Shown: piece by piece, positions 33,268 through 42,800 of the stretch
How positions within the stretch are numbered: position 1 is the stretch's first letter
How the letters are laid out: every line of letters begins with the position of its first letter
Assembly (NCBI GenBank): GCA_964576115.1
Contig: CAZNUA010000004.1
Location: 1-54,687, forward strand
Length of the DNA: 54,687 bases
DNA from: CAYSYY01 sp964576115 [NCBI: uncultured Gemmatimonadota bacterium]
GTDB lineage: Bacteria; Blakebacterota; Blakebacteria; Blakebacterales
Direction: 5' to 3'
Notes under the pieces: generated by a model
Databases searched by the model: none
Told to the model about the DNA's origin: nothing
The model's input: the letters and a program-made list of their open reading frames with translations, nothing else
Made by a program: the position numbers and the translations under genes

Positions 33268-35003
33268 ACGCGCTCCGTCTCATCGCCGGTGTACTCGGAC
33301 TGCTGCTCGGCCTGGGAGTGGCAAGCGGTCCGGTTCGCGCTCAACCGGCCCGTCCCGCGGGGCAGGATACCTCCGCCAAACAGCAGATCCTTCCTCCCCT
33401 GGCTCTGCCCGATATCGTGATCTTCGGACGCAGCAGCGCCACGATGCGCGAAGGGAGCAAGCTCTTCGCTTCGGACAAGAGGACCGCGCTCGACCGCGAG
33501 ATCGGCGCTCCGGTGGGCGAAAAGCTGGAGAGCCGCACGGGGTGGGGTGGAGGCCGGATCCTGGCCGCCCGGGAACGGGTTCGGAGCGAACGCCAGGCGC
33601 GATTGTGGCTGCGGGGCGGGTCGTACACCGAGTTCGTCGGCGGAGCCGAGTACTGGCGCGACCTCGGATCGTGGCGCCTCGTTGCCCGGGCCGGCGGCGA
33701 CGGTACCGCCGGACATGTGGCGAACAGCGCCGCCCATACCGGCTTCGGCGAGTTCGCTCTGGAACGGGATCTCTCCCCGGCCACGCGGTTCCGACTGGGG
33801 GCGGGTTTTGCCAGCGGCCGGCAGGAAGAGTGGGGGGGCGGGGTTCCCGGCGAGGGAATCCCCGAGGCGCCGGGCGAAGCGGCCCGCACCTTCGCTGACG
33901 GCTCCTACGAGCTCTCCGGACAGCTCCGGATCGGACGGGGTCTGACCCTCTCGGGCGGAGCCGGCGGGCGTCACACCGGCCTGCGCGATGAGGTCCGGGT
34001 CACCGGATCCGACCTGCGGCCGCATTCGGACGGAGGCTGGGCCGGAGTGGGTCTGCACTGGGTTACGGAGCAGACCCTCCTGCAGCTCGATGGGCGCTTC
34101 GAGGGCGACCGCCTGCGCGGGGTCGCTCCCGATGAAACCGCCCGGCTCGCGCAGGCCTCGCTCTCGCTGCAGACCCGGATCGGCGAGACCAGCAGCGGTC
34201 GGCTCGGGGCCGTTCTTTACCGGATGGACTCCGGGCTGGGGAGCATCACCCGGATCTGGCCCCTGGCCGAGTTCACCTCGCATTACTCCGAGCGTTTCGG
34301 CATGTACATCAGGTACCGGCCGCGGCTCGACTATCTGACCCTGGGCCGGGCCCGGGACGACAATCCCTTTGTCGCCAACAGCTTTCAGATCACTCCCCGT
34401 GAGGAGCGCTTCAACCTGGCGGTCGGTCTGACCTGGATCGTGGCGCCGCGGATGACACTGGAGTTCGAAGTGGCGCGCCGGCAGTTCGACCGTCTGCCCC
34501 TCTGGCGTCTCGCCCCGGCCTCCGATCCCTGGAGCAGCGGTCTCTTCGTCCTCGACGGGATCGTGGATGTCGCCGTGAACGAAACCCGGCTCGAGCTGGC
34601 CGGCAGTCCCTGGGAACGGATGAACCTGCTCGTCGAAGTGGCTCTGCGCCAGCCCTCAGGGGGCGGAATAGAGGAACTCTCGCACCTCCCGGGGGTCGAA
34701 GGAACAGTCGGGATCGGTGGCGAGGGACCGTGGGGACTCGACCTGGAAGCGGAACTGAGCTGGATGGGGGAACGGTACGGCGACACTGCGGGCAGTGCCG
34801 CACGGCGGCTTGAAGCCGCCTCCGAACTCGGGTTCAGGATTGCCCGGACCTTCGGCGGATCTGTCACGGCGTGGCTGGAATTGCGGAACGTTTTCGATTC
34901 TCAAATCATACTCTGGGAGAGCTATCCGAGCCCCGGCCGGACGACGGCTTTCGGTCTCTCCTGGGCCTTCCGGGAGCCTGTCCGAACGGGCTCCGGCAGA
35001 TGA
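33264..35003 (+). CDS. Outer-membrane beta-barrel protein, TonB-receptor-like without an evident plug
   Basis: A 579-residue protein starting at GTG 33264, overlapping the TPR stop. The signal peptide is VNALRLIAGVLGLLLGLGVA followed by a cleavage site near RAQ. A short conserved-looking segment LPDIVIFGRSSATM follows, then alternating amphipathic strands rich in Gly, Arg and aromatics. The C-terminal strand region SVTAWLELRNVFDSQI resembles that of TonB-dependent receptors. I do not see a full plug domain or a clear TonB box; LPDIVIFG might serve as one. Position directly before exbB supports an energised transport or assembly role. The substrate is unknown. Confidence 0.65.
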   Translation: MNALRLIAGVLGLLLGLGVASGPVRAQPARPAGQDTSAKQQILPPLALPDIVIFGRSSATMREGSKLFASDKRTALDREIGAPVGEKLESRTGWGGGRILAARERVRSERQARLWLRGGSYTEFVGGAEYWRDLGSWRLVARAGGDGTAGHVANSAAHTGFGEFALERDLSPATRFRLGAGFASGRQEEWGGGVPGEGIPEAPGEAARTFADGSYELSGQLRIGRGLTLSGGAGGRHTGLRDEVRVTGSDLRPHSDGGWAGVGLHWVTEQTLLQLDGRFEGDRLRGVAPDETARLAQASLSLQTRIGETSSGRLGAVLYRMDSGLGSITRIWPLAEFTSHYSERFGMYIRYRPRLDYLTLGRARDDNPFVANSFQITPREERFNLAVGLTWIVAPRMTLEFEVARRQFDRLPLWRLAPASDPWSSGLFVLDGIVDVAVNETRLELAGSPWERMNLLVEVALRQPSGGGIEELSHLPGVEGTVGIGGEGPWGLDLEAELSWMGERYGDTAGSAARRLEAASELGFRIARTFGGSVTAWLELRNVFDSQIILWESYPSPGRTTAFGLSWAFREPVRTGSGR

Positions 35004-35034
35004 TCCCGGGGAGGGGATCTGTGAGGAGGAACAG

Positions 35035-35694
35035 ATGAGCATCTTCGCGGTCCTGGTCCGCGGCGGCTGGCTGATGGTTCTGATTGCCATCTGCTCGTTC
35101 ATCGCGGCCGGCATCATCATCGAACGCTGGCTGACCCTGCGCCGGGCGCGGGTCAATACGGGAACCCTGATGAACCGTGTGCGCCAGGCGCTGCGCGGCG
35201 GGGAACTCGGCCGGGCTCTGGATGTCTGCGACGAAACGCCGGGACCGGTGGCCAGCATGCTCAAGGCGGGCGTGCTCCGGGCTGGAGCGACCCGCGAGGT
35301 GATCCGCGAGAACGTGGAAAGCGCGGGGAAAGCCGAACTCTACAAACTCGAACGGGGTCTCGATTCACTGGCCACGGTCGCCAGCGTGGCACCGCTGCTC
35401 GGCTTTCTGGGCACCGTGACCGGTATGATCAGGGCCTTCATGGACATCCAGGCTCTCGGCGGGCAGGTCAACGCCAACGTCCTGGCAGGCGGGATCTGGG
35501 AAGCTCTGATCACCACCGCCGCCGGCCTCACGGTCGGTATTCCGGCCCTGATCTTCTACAACGGACTGGTCGGTCGGGTGCGGCACTTCGTCTTCGAGAT
35601 GGAGCGTTCCAGTATGGAGCTGCTCGATCTGCTCGGGGATACGTCGGTCCTCAACGCCACCGCCCAGCCGGCGGAGGCCGGTCATGAACTTTAG
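35035..35694 (+). CDS. exbB: ExbB/TolQ-family proton-channel protein
   Basis: A 219-residue inner-membrane protein. It has an N-terminal membrane helix (WLMVLIAICSFIAAGIIIE), a cytosolic domain, then two further helices in the characteristic VASVAPLLGFLGTVTGMIRAF and ITTAAGLTVGIPALIFYN. This is the MotA/TolQ/ExbB proton-channel signature. With ExbD it converts the proton gradient into motion of a TonB- or TolA-like protein. ATG 35035 has AGGAGGA 4 nt upstream. It overlaps exbD by 11 nt. Confidence 0.93.
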   Translation: MSIFAVLVRGGWLMVLIAICSFIAAGIIIERWLTLRRARVNTGTLMNRVRQALRGGELGRALDVCDETPGPVASMLKAGVLRAGATREVIRENVESAGKAELYKLERGLDSLATVASVAPLLGFLGTVTGMIRAFMDIQALGGQVNANVLAGGIWEALITTAAGLTVGIPALIFYNGLVGRVRHFVFEMERSSMELLDLLGDTSVLNATAQPAEAGHEL

Positions 35695-36100
35695 TCCCGA
35701 ACGCAAAGCGATCGTCAGCTTCAGCGCGATCGGCCTGACCGACATCGTGCTCCTCCTGCTCATCTTCTTCCTGCTGAGCAGTACCTTCATCCTTCAGCCC
35801 GGGATCAAAGTCGATCTGCCCGAAGCGCAGGTCACCGAAACCGTCGAGCAGGAGACCCTGACCATCACCATCCCGGTCAGCGGCGCCGTCTATCTCAACG
35901 ACGAACCGATCTCGCTGGCCGAACTTCCCGCCCGTTTGCAGCTCGAACTCAACCGCGGCGCAGACCGCGACATCATCCTGCGAGCCGACGAAAACATCCC
36001 CTTCAGCCGGGCCGTCCAGGTCATGGACATCGCCAAGCGGGTCGGAGCGGGGCGCTTTCTCATCGCCACCCGGACCGGGGAGGAGGGACGCACGCCGTGA
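35684..36100 (+). CDS. exbD: ExbD/TolR-family protein
   Basis: A 138-residue protein with one membrane helix (GLTDIVLLLLIFFLLSSTFI) whose Asp, in LTDIVLLLLIFF, matches the proton-conducting Asp of ExbD and TolR. The periplasmic part is the usual small domain with VDLPEAQV near its start and ILRADENIPFSRAVQVMDIA in the middle. GGAGG lies upstream of ATG 35684 inside exbB. The stop overlaps the next start as GTGA, so all three are translationally coupled. Confidence 0.93.
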   Translation: MNFSPERKAIVSFSAIGLTDIVLLLLIFFLLSSTFILQPGIKVDLPEAQVTETVEQETLTITIPVSGAVYLNDEPISLAELPARLQLELNRGADRDIILRADENIPFSRAVQVMDIAKRVGAGRFLIATRTGEEGRTP

Positions 36101-36867
36101 CCCTGAGTCTGCGGGAACGACAGGTCCAGGCCTGGGCGGGTTCCGGCCTGCTCCACCTCGTCCTGCTCGGACTCTTCCTGCTCGTCGGGGTACAGTTCGA
36201 AGAATTCGTCGAGGAGTACAGCGAGGTCGTGCTCATGGGTTCGCTCACCGCTCCGCCGGTCCGGGCAGAATCCGATGCAGCCGGCGTGCCGGTAGCGACC
36301 GCTCCTGAAGAGAGCGAAGCCTCCGCCGCCGTGAGCCTGCCCGAGCGCCGGCCGTCGGTCCTGCCCTCCGACGAACTCGTGCCGCTGGCCAGCCGCCGGG
36401 AAACCGATCTCCCCCTCCTCGATCCCCCCAGCACACTCGACCGGCTCACCCGGACCGGACAGGAACGACCGACGGTCCGTCCCGGCGATCCCGCCGGCGA
36501 GCGGATCACCCCCACCGGGACCGGTCTGCCCGAAGGCCTCCTCCTGCGCGATCCCTTCCTCGGCGCCGGGCAGGGGAGCGATCTTCCCTTTCTGATTCAG
36601 TGGGTCGGCACCAGCCGTGAAGTCGTGCGCAGCGTGCTTCCCGAATACCCCCCCGGTATCGAACGCGAAGTCACCCTCCAGTTCCGCTTCTCTGTCACCC
36701 CCGCCGGCGAGGTCACCGCCATCCGTCCATTGCAGCGGGGCGATCCCACCCTCGAAGAAGCCGCCCTCACCGCTCTGCGGCAGTGGACCTTTCAGCCCCT
36801 GCCGGGGGCGAGCGTGCAGGAGAAGCAGGAGGCGGTGATCGCATTCCGCTTCCGCATCCGCTCCTGA
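36097..36867 (+). CDS. TonB-like energy transducer
   Basis: A 256-residue protein starting at GTG 36097. It has one N-terminal membrane helix (GSGLLHLVLLGLFLLVGVQF), containing the His typical of TonB anchors, a Pro/Glu-rich linker, and a C-terminal TonB domain: VLPEYPPGIEREVTLQFRFSV, then GEVTAIRPLQRGDPTLEEAAL and ALRQWTFQPLP. TonB domains contact outer-membrane receptors and transmit force from ExbB-ExbD. Its companions in the operon are a TPR protein and a barrel protein, which may be the receptor. The operon ends here. Confidence 0.88.
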   Translation: MTLSLRERQVQAWAGSGLLHLVLLGLFLLVGVQFEEFVEEYSEVVLMGSLTAPPVRAESDAAGVPVATAPEESEASAAVSLPERRPSVLPSDELVPLASRRETDLPLLDPPSTLDRLTRTGQERPTVRPGDPAGERITPTGTGLPEGLLLRDPFLGAGQGSDLPFLIQWVGTSREVVRSVLPEYPPGIEREVTLQFRFSVTPAGEVTAIRPLQRGDPTLEEAALTALRQWTFQPLPGASVQEKQEAVIAFRFRIRS

Positions 36868-36877
36868 GTCGCACTTG

Positions 36878-37121
36878 CCGGCCGATCTCTGCGTTACCCT
36901 TCCTCGCGTGCTTGTGCAGCGTACAGACAGTACGCCTCCGCGCCGCTCGTCGGGTGCCTTGATCTCGGCCGGCAATCACGGCTCAGTCAGCCTGGATACT
37001 TCCTCACGCTTTCGTGCGGCGTACAGAAAGTACGCCTCCTCAGCGTTCGTCGCGTTCCTTGATCTCGAGCGAAAATCCTCGCTCAGGACAGTGTCAGTAC
37101 GCCTCCGCACCGCTCGTCGGG
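36878..37121 (+). repeat. Tandem palindromic elements of about 100 bp
   Basis: The first unit (36878-36972) starts with CCGGCCGA and ends with TCGGCCGG, with a central hairpin GCGTAC-AGACA-GTACGC (36919-36935), so it is an imperfect inverted repeat about 95 bp long. A second copy has the hairpin GCGTAC-AGAAA-GTACGC (37019-37035), exactly 100 bp later. A third keeps GTCAGTACGCCTCCGC but lacks its left arm (from about 37091). All share CTTGATCTCG or TCGTCG-GGTGCC downstream. Another copy lies before dinB. No transposase is nearby. Confidence 0.8.
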
Positions 37122-37297
37122 TGCCGGGCTGCCCGTTCTGCACATTCGGTCTTGCATTCTGCAAGACGGATCGGGCAGTTCGGGGGGCTGGAAGCCGTCC
37201 GGGAACGTGACAGGTTTGCCAACATAGTCGAGCTATCTCCTGTAACCCATTTTATTATAATGATATACAGTAACAGCCGGAAGGGTCTGCCGGGAAT

Positions 37298-37312
37298 TGG
37301 CATGGAATGTGC
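37298..37312 (+). promoter_or_regulatory. Sigma-54-type promoter for the major pilin
   Basis: TGGCATGGAATGTGC matches the -24/-12 consensus (TGGCAC-N5-TTGC) with correct spacing and two mismatches (-24 C to T, -12 T to G). The GC of the -12 element is at 37311-37312, giving a start near 37323 and a leader of about 60 nt. Major pilin genes are often sigma-54 dependent through PilS/PilR, which are not in this window. A TATAAT at 37256-37261 has no -35 partner. The stretch 37122-37297 shows no other feature I can name. Confidence 0.7.
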
Positions 37313-37384
37313 GCTCTTATTCGTCACGAGAAATCCCACACCGGTTCCGAAAAAAAACGTCAACCTTCGGGAGGTTACACGTTC

Positions 37385-37786
37385 ATGAGACGGAATGAGA
37401 AGGGTTTCACCCTGATCGAGCTGCTGATCGTTATCGTCATCATCGGCATCCTTGCAGCCGTAGCGATCCCGCGCTTCCAGGGTGTGGCCGACAAAGCCAA
37501 GATCGGCGCCGCTGAAGCGGAGCTGTCCAACATCAGGACGCTGCTGACATCGTACCAGGCCGAGAACGACACCTCGCGCTACCCCGAGACGGCAGACATC
37601 ACGTCGCACGCGGACCTGATAAGCATTTGTGCCGCCTACGGCGCCGTGCCCTCGGTGGCCGACGCGAACTGGACCTTTGTGAGTTACGCCAGCGCGGCCT
37701 CAGACACCTTCGTCATGCAGGTCAAGGCCAAGGACAGGAACCGAACGGTTCTGAACCTGACGCCAACCACGATCGACCGACCGTAA
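37385..37786 (+). CDS. pilA: Type IV major pilin-like prepilin
   Basis: A 133-residue prepilin. The short leader RRNEKG is cleaved before FTLIELLIVIVIIGILAAVA, with Gly at -1 and Glu at +5 as required by prepilin peptidase. The hydrophobic helix is followed by the amphipathic segment FQGVADKAKIGAAEAELSNI and a compact globular domain. ATG 37385 has GGGAGG 10 nt upstream; longer in-frame starts are rejected because the leader must be short. It stands alone between its own promoter and a strong terminator, as expected for the abundantly expressed pilus subunit. Confidence 0.92.
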   Translation: MRRNEKGFTLIELLIVIVIIGILAAVAIPRFQGVADKAKIGAAEAELSNIRTLLTSYQAENDTSRYPETADITSHADLISICAAYGAVPSVADANWTFVSYASAASDTFVMQVKAKDRNRTVLNLTPTTIDRP

Positions 37787-37810
37787 GCGAGCGGTCGTTG
37801 ACAACCCGGG

Positions 37811-37850
37811 GAAGCACCGGGCGGCCGGCGGTCGCCCGGTGCTTTCTCTG
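37811..37850 (+). terminator. Rho-independent terminator after pilA
   Basis: AAGCACCGGGCG (37812-37823) pairs over 12 bp with CGCCCGGTGCTT (37833-37844), loop of 9 nt, followed by TTCTCTG. The poly-T tract is short, so termination may be partial and let some transcription reach pilD. Confidence 0.85.
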
Positions 37851-37873
37851 TATATGAACCGGGGGTGAGGCGG

Positions 37874-38653
37874 ATGCGGGACGTGCTGTCGATACTGGGC
37901 CCGTTCATCGCGGTCGCGCTGGGAGCCATGACAGGTTCCTTCGCCAATGTCTGTATCTACCGCCTGCCGCGTCACGAATCGATCGTCTCTCCCGGTTCGC
38001 ACTGTCCCCGGTGCGGTGAGCCGGTGCGCTGGCATGACAATGTCCCGATCCTCGGGTATATTCTACTCAGGGGGAGGTGCCGGGATTGCGGCGGTCCGAT
38101 CGGCGTGCGTTACCCGATCGTCGAGGGAGCCATGACTCTCCTGTTTCTGGGATTCTGGTTCCTGGAAGGGGGGCGCTGGGCTCCGTTCGCTGCCGATGCT
38201 CTCTTCGGCCTGGCCCTGGTGGTCACGATCGGTATCGACCTCGAACATCGGTTGATACCCGACCGGGTGACCCTGCCGCTGCTCGGGTTCGGGCTGGCGA
38301 TCTCGCTCATCCCCGGCGGGCTGACCGCGCTGGAGTCTCTGATAGGGGCCCTGGCGGGGGGCGGTGTCATGTACCTGATCGCGGTCGTGGGTGACGCCGT
38401 CTACAAACGCGAGACCATGGGAGGCGGGGACATCAAGCTCACCGCGGCGATCGGAGCTTTCCTGGGCTGGAAGCTCCTCATCGTGGCGCTCTTCGCCGCC
38501 TTCGTGCTCGGAGCCCTTGGAGGACTGCTCTACCTCGCCCTGGGGGGCAAGGACCGGACGATTCCCTTCGGACCTTCCCTGGCCGTGGGGGCCCTGGTCG
38601 CCCTGGCGGCCGGCGAGGCCATCTGGACCTGGTACACTGGATTCCTGCGGTAG
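37874..38653 (+). CDS. pilD: Prepilin peptidase and N-methyltransferase PilD
   Basis: A 259-residue polytopic membrane enzyme that cleaves prepilin leaders and methylates the new N-terminus. Two zinc-binding CXXC pairs are present (Cys44/Cys47 and Cys69/Cys72). The catalytic aspartates are Asp122 in GIDLEHRLIPD and Asp186 in GGGDIKL. It would process PilA and the minor pilins encoded downstream. ATG 37874 is favoured; GTG 37865 lies in the same frame. It opens a run of minor-pilin genes with gaps of 23 bp or less, or overlaps. Confidence 0.93.
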   Translation: MRDVLSILGPFIAVALGAMTGSFANVCIYRLPRHESIVSPGSHCPRCGEPVRWHDNVPILGYILLRGRCRDCGGPIGVRYPIVEGAMTLLFLGFWFLEGGRWAPFAADALFGLALVVTIGIDLEHRLIPDRVTLPLLGFGLAISLIPGGLTALESLIGALAGGGVMYLIAVVGDAVYKRETMGGGDIKLTAAIGAFLGWKLLIVALFAAFVLGALGGLLYLALGGKDRTIPFGPSLAVGALVALAAGEAIWTWYTGFLR

Positions 38654-38676
38654 AGCGGGGAACAGGTGGGAGTGAG

Positions 38677-39351
38677 ATGAAGCGACGCAGCTGCAGACGA
38701 ACAGGCACTGCCGGTCAGGATCGGCGGAGCGGACGTCTGTCCCGCGGGCAGGGCTTCTCCCTGATCGAACTGCTCATGGTAGTGGTGGTCATCGGGCTGA
38801 TCGGAACCGTGGCCACGCCCACCTTCCGCGGCTACATGCAGACCCAGCGCCTCCATGCCGCCTCCCGCGATCTGGTCACCAATCTGCGACTGGCCCGTCT
38901 GCGGTCGGTCAGCGAGCGCAATCCCTGGGTGATCATGTTTCTGATCGGTCGGCGCCAGTATCTGATGTTCGCCGACAACGGCGGCGGCGGCGGGCTGGCC
39001 ACCAGCGCGCAGTTCATCGAAGAGAACCGGGGCAACCTCCGCCCCGATCCGGGGGAGACGATCATCGGCCCCATCAGTCTGACCGGAGGGGTCATGTTCG
39101 GGCTTGTTACCGCAAACGATCTACCCAATGGATTGACCACGACGACCCCGGTATCCTTCGCAGGATCGCCCCCCACACTCGTGTTCTACCCCAACGGCAG
39201 TGCGCGCGAAACGGGCATTATCATGCTCCATCTTGCGGAACGGGTTCAGGCCAACGATCCGACCGGGCAGCGGGCCGTCATCCTGTACAAGCCGACGGGG
39301 TCCGCGCGCAGTTTTACCTATAATTCAGGAGGGAATCCCACATGGAAATGA
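38677..39351 (+). CDS. GspH/FimT-like minor pilin
   Basis: A 224-residue pseudopilin-like protein. A basic leader ends in GQG before FSLIELLMVVVVIGLIGTVA, with Glu at +5. Then LHAASRDLVTNLRLARLRSV is the typical GspH/FimT helix and VFYPNGSARETG the typical C-terminal strand motif. Such proteins are thought to cap or prime the pilus. GGGAG lies just upstream of ATG 38677. It overlaps the next gene by 10 bp. Confidence 0.85.
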   Translation: MKRRSCRRTGTAGQDRRSGRLSRGQGFSLIELLMVVVVIGLIGTVATPTFRGYMQTQRLHAASRDLVTNLRLARLRSVSERNPWVIMFLIGRRQYLMFADNGGGGGLATSAQFIEENRGNLRPDPGETIIGPISLTGGVMFGLVTANDLPNGLTTTTPVSFAGSPPTLVFYPNGSARETGIIMLHLAERVQANDPTGQRAVILYKPTGSARSFTYNSGGNPTWK

Positions 39352-39845
39352 GACCGGGTTCCCACCGCAGCACTGCCCAACCTCCCGCCTGCGCCGGACG
39401 GGTGCACCAGCGCGGGCGGGAGCCGGTGGGGCCTCCCCGTTTCGGGGAGGGAGGCTTCACACTCATCGAGGTCGTGGTGACGATGGTTCTGCTTTCGGTC
39501 GGACTCATGGGTCTAGGCCCCATGATGATCTCGGTCATGCAGGGCAACCGCTTCGCCCAGGACATGACCCTGGCGACCTCGCTGGCCGAAGACCGGATCG
39601 AGGAGATCCTGCATCAACCGGTTTTTTCGTCGATCATGGACTCCGGTTTCCCCGACGAACCCCAGGGACAGATTCGCAACGGCGACGCCAAGTACAGGAA
39701 GTTCTCGCGAACGGTGTCGGTCGTGGATTCCACCGACGTGCTGGGACGGATTCTGATGAAGAATGTGACTGTGGTGGTCAGCTGGACCGGCCTCAGCGGG
39801 CGAACCCACGATGTGACCCTGCACGGGAAGGTGTCCCGTTTCTAG
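39342..39845 (+). CDS. pilV: PilV-like minor pilin
   Basis: A 167-residue protein with an unusually long leader of about 37 residues ending GEG before FTLIEVVVTMVLLSVGLMGL. It has Glu at +5 and the short GspI/PilV-like architecture, with SLAEDRIEEIL after the membrane helix as in PilV. AGGAGGG lies 8 nt before ATG 39342, inside the end of the upstream gene. Assignment to PilV rests on the motif pattern and gene order rather than on strong sequence identity. Confidence 0.75.
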   Translation: MEMRPGSHRSTAQPPACAGRVHQRGREPVGPPRFGEGGFTLIEVVVTMVLLSVGLMGLGPMMISVMQGNRFAQDMTLATSLAEDRIEEILHQPVFSSIMDSGFPDEPQGQIRNGDAKYRKFSRTVSVVDSTDVLGRILMKNVTVVVSWTGLSGRTHDVTLHGKVSRF

Positions 39846-39882
39846 CGGGAGCGTCGCCTGTTTCCTGGCGAGGAGAGATACG

Positions 39883-42800
39883 ATGCGGGCCACAAATGGA
39901 AGCACCCTTCATCCGGTCTTCACCGGGTCGAGCACAACCCGGAACGGCGGCCGCGGAACAGTTCTGGATCAGCGCGGATTCACCCTGGTCGAACTGCTGA
40001 TCGCCCTGGTTCTGACCTCGGTCATGTTCTCGGCCATGCTGGTCGTCTTTCAGACCCAGACCAGGATCAACACCGTCGAGGCCGACGTCATCGAAGCCCA
40101 GCAGAACGCCCGGGTCGCCATGACCGCCCTGGCTCAGGATATTCGTCAGTCCGGCTATTTCGTGGATCAGTTCAACCGGCAACCGATCTGGCTCGACGCC
40201 GCTCCCTACCAGCTGGTCTTCAACGCCAACCTTTCGGACCGTTTCGTGGCCATGCACCGCGACTCGGCCGTGCCCCTGAGCGACGGCACCATGTACAAAC
40301 CGGGCGATTTCACCTCGGCACCACAGGAAGAGAATCTGCCCAGTTTTCTCGACCGCTATCTGAACGAGTCGGAAACCATCCGCCTGACCCTCGACAATAC
40401 CTATGACGGGCAGATCACTGCGGCCGACCGGCAGGTGGGGGCGGCCAATCCCAACCTCTACACCCTGACCAAGGAGATCAACGGGAACCCGCCGGCGGTG
40501 CTGGGCTACAACGTGCGGGGCCCCAACCCCTATCCCGACGGCACCCTGCCGACCCCGATGTTCGAGTACTGGGGCACCTTCACGTCACCCTCCGTGCTCG
40601 AGCTGTGGGGCGATACCAACGGCGACGGGCGGCTTTCCTCCAGCGAAGTGACGGCCCTGACCCCGGTTCCGGTGGCCTCCCTGCCCGAGATCCGGCAGGT
40701 GGACGTCACCATCATGGTCGAGACCAACCGGCCCGATCGCAATTTCGTCGGGCCGGGCAGTACCTCCTCGCAGAATTACCCCTACCGTTCGTACGTGCTG
40801 CGTCAGCGCATCCGGGCCCGCAACGTGGGGATCAACCCCACCGGCCTTGTCCTGTGCGGTAACCGTCCTGATCCGCCCCTCAATCCGGTCGGGTACGACA
40901 CGCCCTACGATCAGGGGGGCAGCATCACCCTCGAATGGGATTCCTCTCCCGATGAGTACAGCGGTGAGAACGACGTGCAGTACTACAGCGTCTACCGCGG
41001 GATCTCCGGCGAATATGAGGTCATCGGACAGCTCCAGGCGATGGGGGTGGATACGACCTACATCTTTGAGGACGACGGGGACATCGACAACTTCAACGCC
41101 CCGGTCGACGGAACCGGGTACTACTACTACATGGCGGCCTGGGACTGCGCCCCGCAGGAGTCGATCCCCTCGGTCGTCATCGGCCCCATCGTGAGCCTGC
41201 CCAACGGCCCGGCGCCGCCGGTCATCACCGACGCCTGGGATACACCCTGCGATACCGGTGGGGACGTGACGGTGCAGTTTACCCGCAGCGCCCAGGATGA
41301 CGGTACCACTTCGGGGGTGGCCTGGTATCTGGTCTACCGCGGCACCGTGAGCGACTCCACCATCATCTCGAAGGTTCTCGTCGATACCCTGGCGGCTACC
41401 GGAGCCAGTATCTATCACTATCACGATACGATCGGCAACGCGGCCGGCCTGCCCCCGGTCGACGGTACCTCCTACTGGTACGTCCTCCGGGCCGAACAGG
41501 GGAACGTGCCGAGCGAGAATAGCAACGAATACGGCGCCGTCTGGTCGGGGAGCGGACTCTCGGCTCCCCGCCTGCTCAGCGTCGAAGACCGTCCGGCCGA
41601 TGACGGGACGGCCCTGATTCTGACCTGGCGGCGCTCGGCATCCGAAGACTGCTCTCCCTCACCCACCACCTACCGGATCTACCGCCGGGTAGAAGGCACC
41701 ACCACCTGGAATGCCGTCACCGACGTCACGGTCGCCTTCCAGAACTACTATGAGTATACCGACGACGACGGTGGGTCGGGGCTGATCAACGGCACCACCT
41801 ACGAATACACCATTGGCGTGCGCACCACCGGCGAGGAGGAACGGTCCAACATCATGGCCGGCACTCCCCGAGACAATCCGCCGGTGGCCGCCCCCGAGCA
41901 CCTGGTCGCCGAGGACGTGCCCTGCGAGTCCGACGGCGATATCCGTCTCACGTGGCAGCGCTCGCCCGACGACGGCGCCGGGGCGTATACCGCCGACGAG
42001 TACTTCGTCTACCGCAAGGTCGAAGGGGGCACCTACAGTCTGATCTACACCACGGCCGCCACCGGGGCCGCCTCCTACGCCTGGACCGACGCCGACTCGA
42101 CCAATCCCGGTTATGCCCCGGTGCTGGGCTTTACCTACTGGTACAAGGTGACAGCCTACGACAGTGATTCGAGTTCGGAGTCCCCGCCGTCGAATGAAGA
42201 CGACGCCCTGAGCGACGGCAGTCCCGGCGCCCCGGAGATCACCGCCGCCTACGATACCTACGGGGCGGGCTCTCGGCAGATCAGGATCGAGTTCACCGCC
42301 TCGGTGGACGACGGGGGGTGTGCGGATTCGGTCACGCAGTACCGGATTTTCCGGACCACCAGCCCGGGCTCCTACGGCACCTATATCGCCACCGTCACGG
42401 CTACCGACGCGGCGTCGTATACTTACGACGACAACATGACCAACACCCCCGTGGGAGGGCCGCTGGACGGTTTCTCCTACTACTACATGATCCGGGCCTA
42501 CGATGCCGTGAATATCGAGGAGTCGCAGGATTCCAACGAGTTCGGCCCGGTCGAGCCGTACGGGGCCTCGTGCGATTGCTGCCCGATCTTCGTCGATGAC
42601 ATGGAAGTCGGCAACCTCGGCTGGACCCACGGTGGTTCGCGCGACGACTGGGAACTGGGAAGCCCGCAGGGCAAATCCTTCGATCCCAGCCTGGCCCACT
42701 CGGGAGGCAATGTCTGGGGGACCGACCTCGGTTACGGTTCCGCCGACGGCCAGTACCGGGCCCGGGCCGACTACTACCTCATCTCGCCCACGCTTGATTT

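Noticed and set aside
37256-37261. TATAAT as a sigma-70 promoter for pilA
   Set aside because: There is no -35 element at 15-19 nt, and a better-spaced sigma-54 element lies nearer the gene.
36875-37388. Small plus- and minus-strand frames in the gap before pilA
   Set aside because: They are translations of the palindromic repeats, with no ribosome-binding site and no domain.
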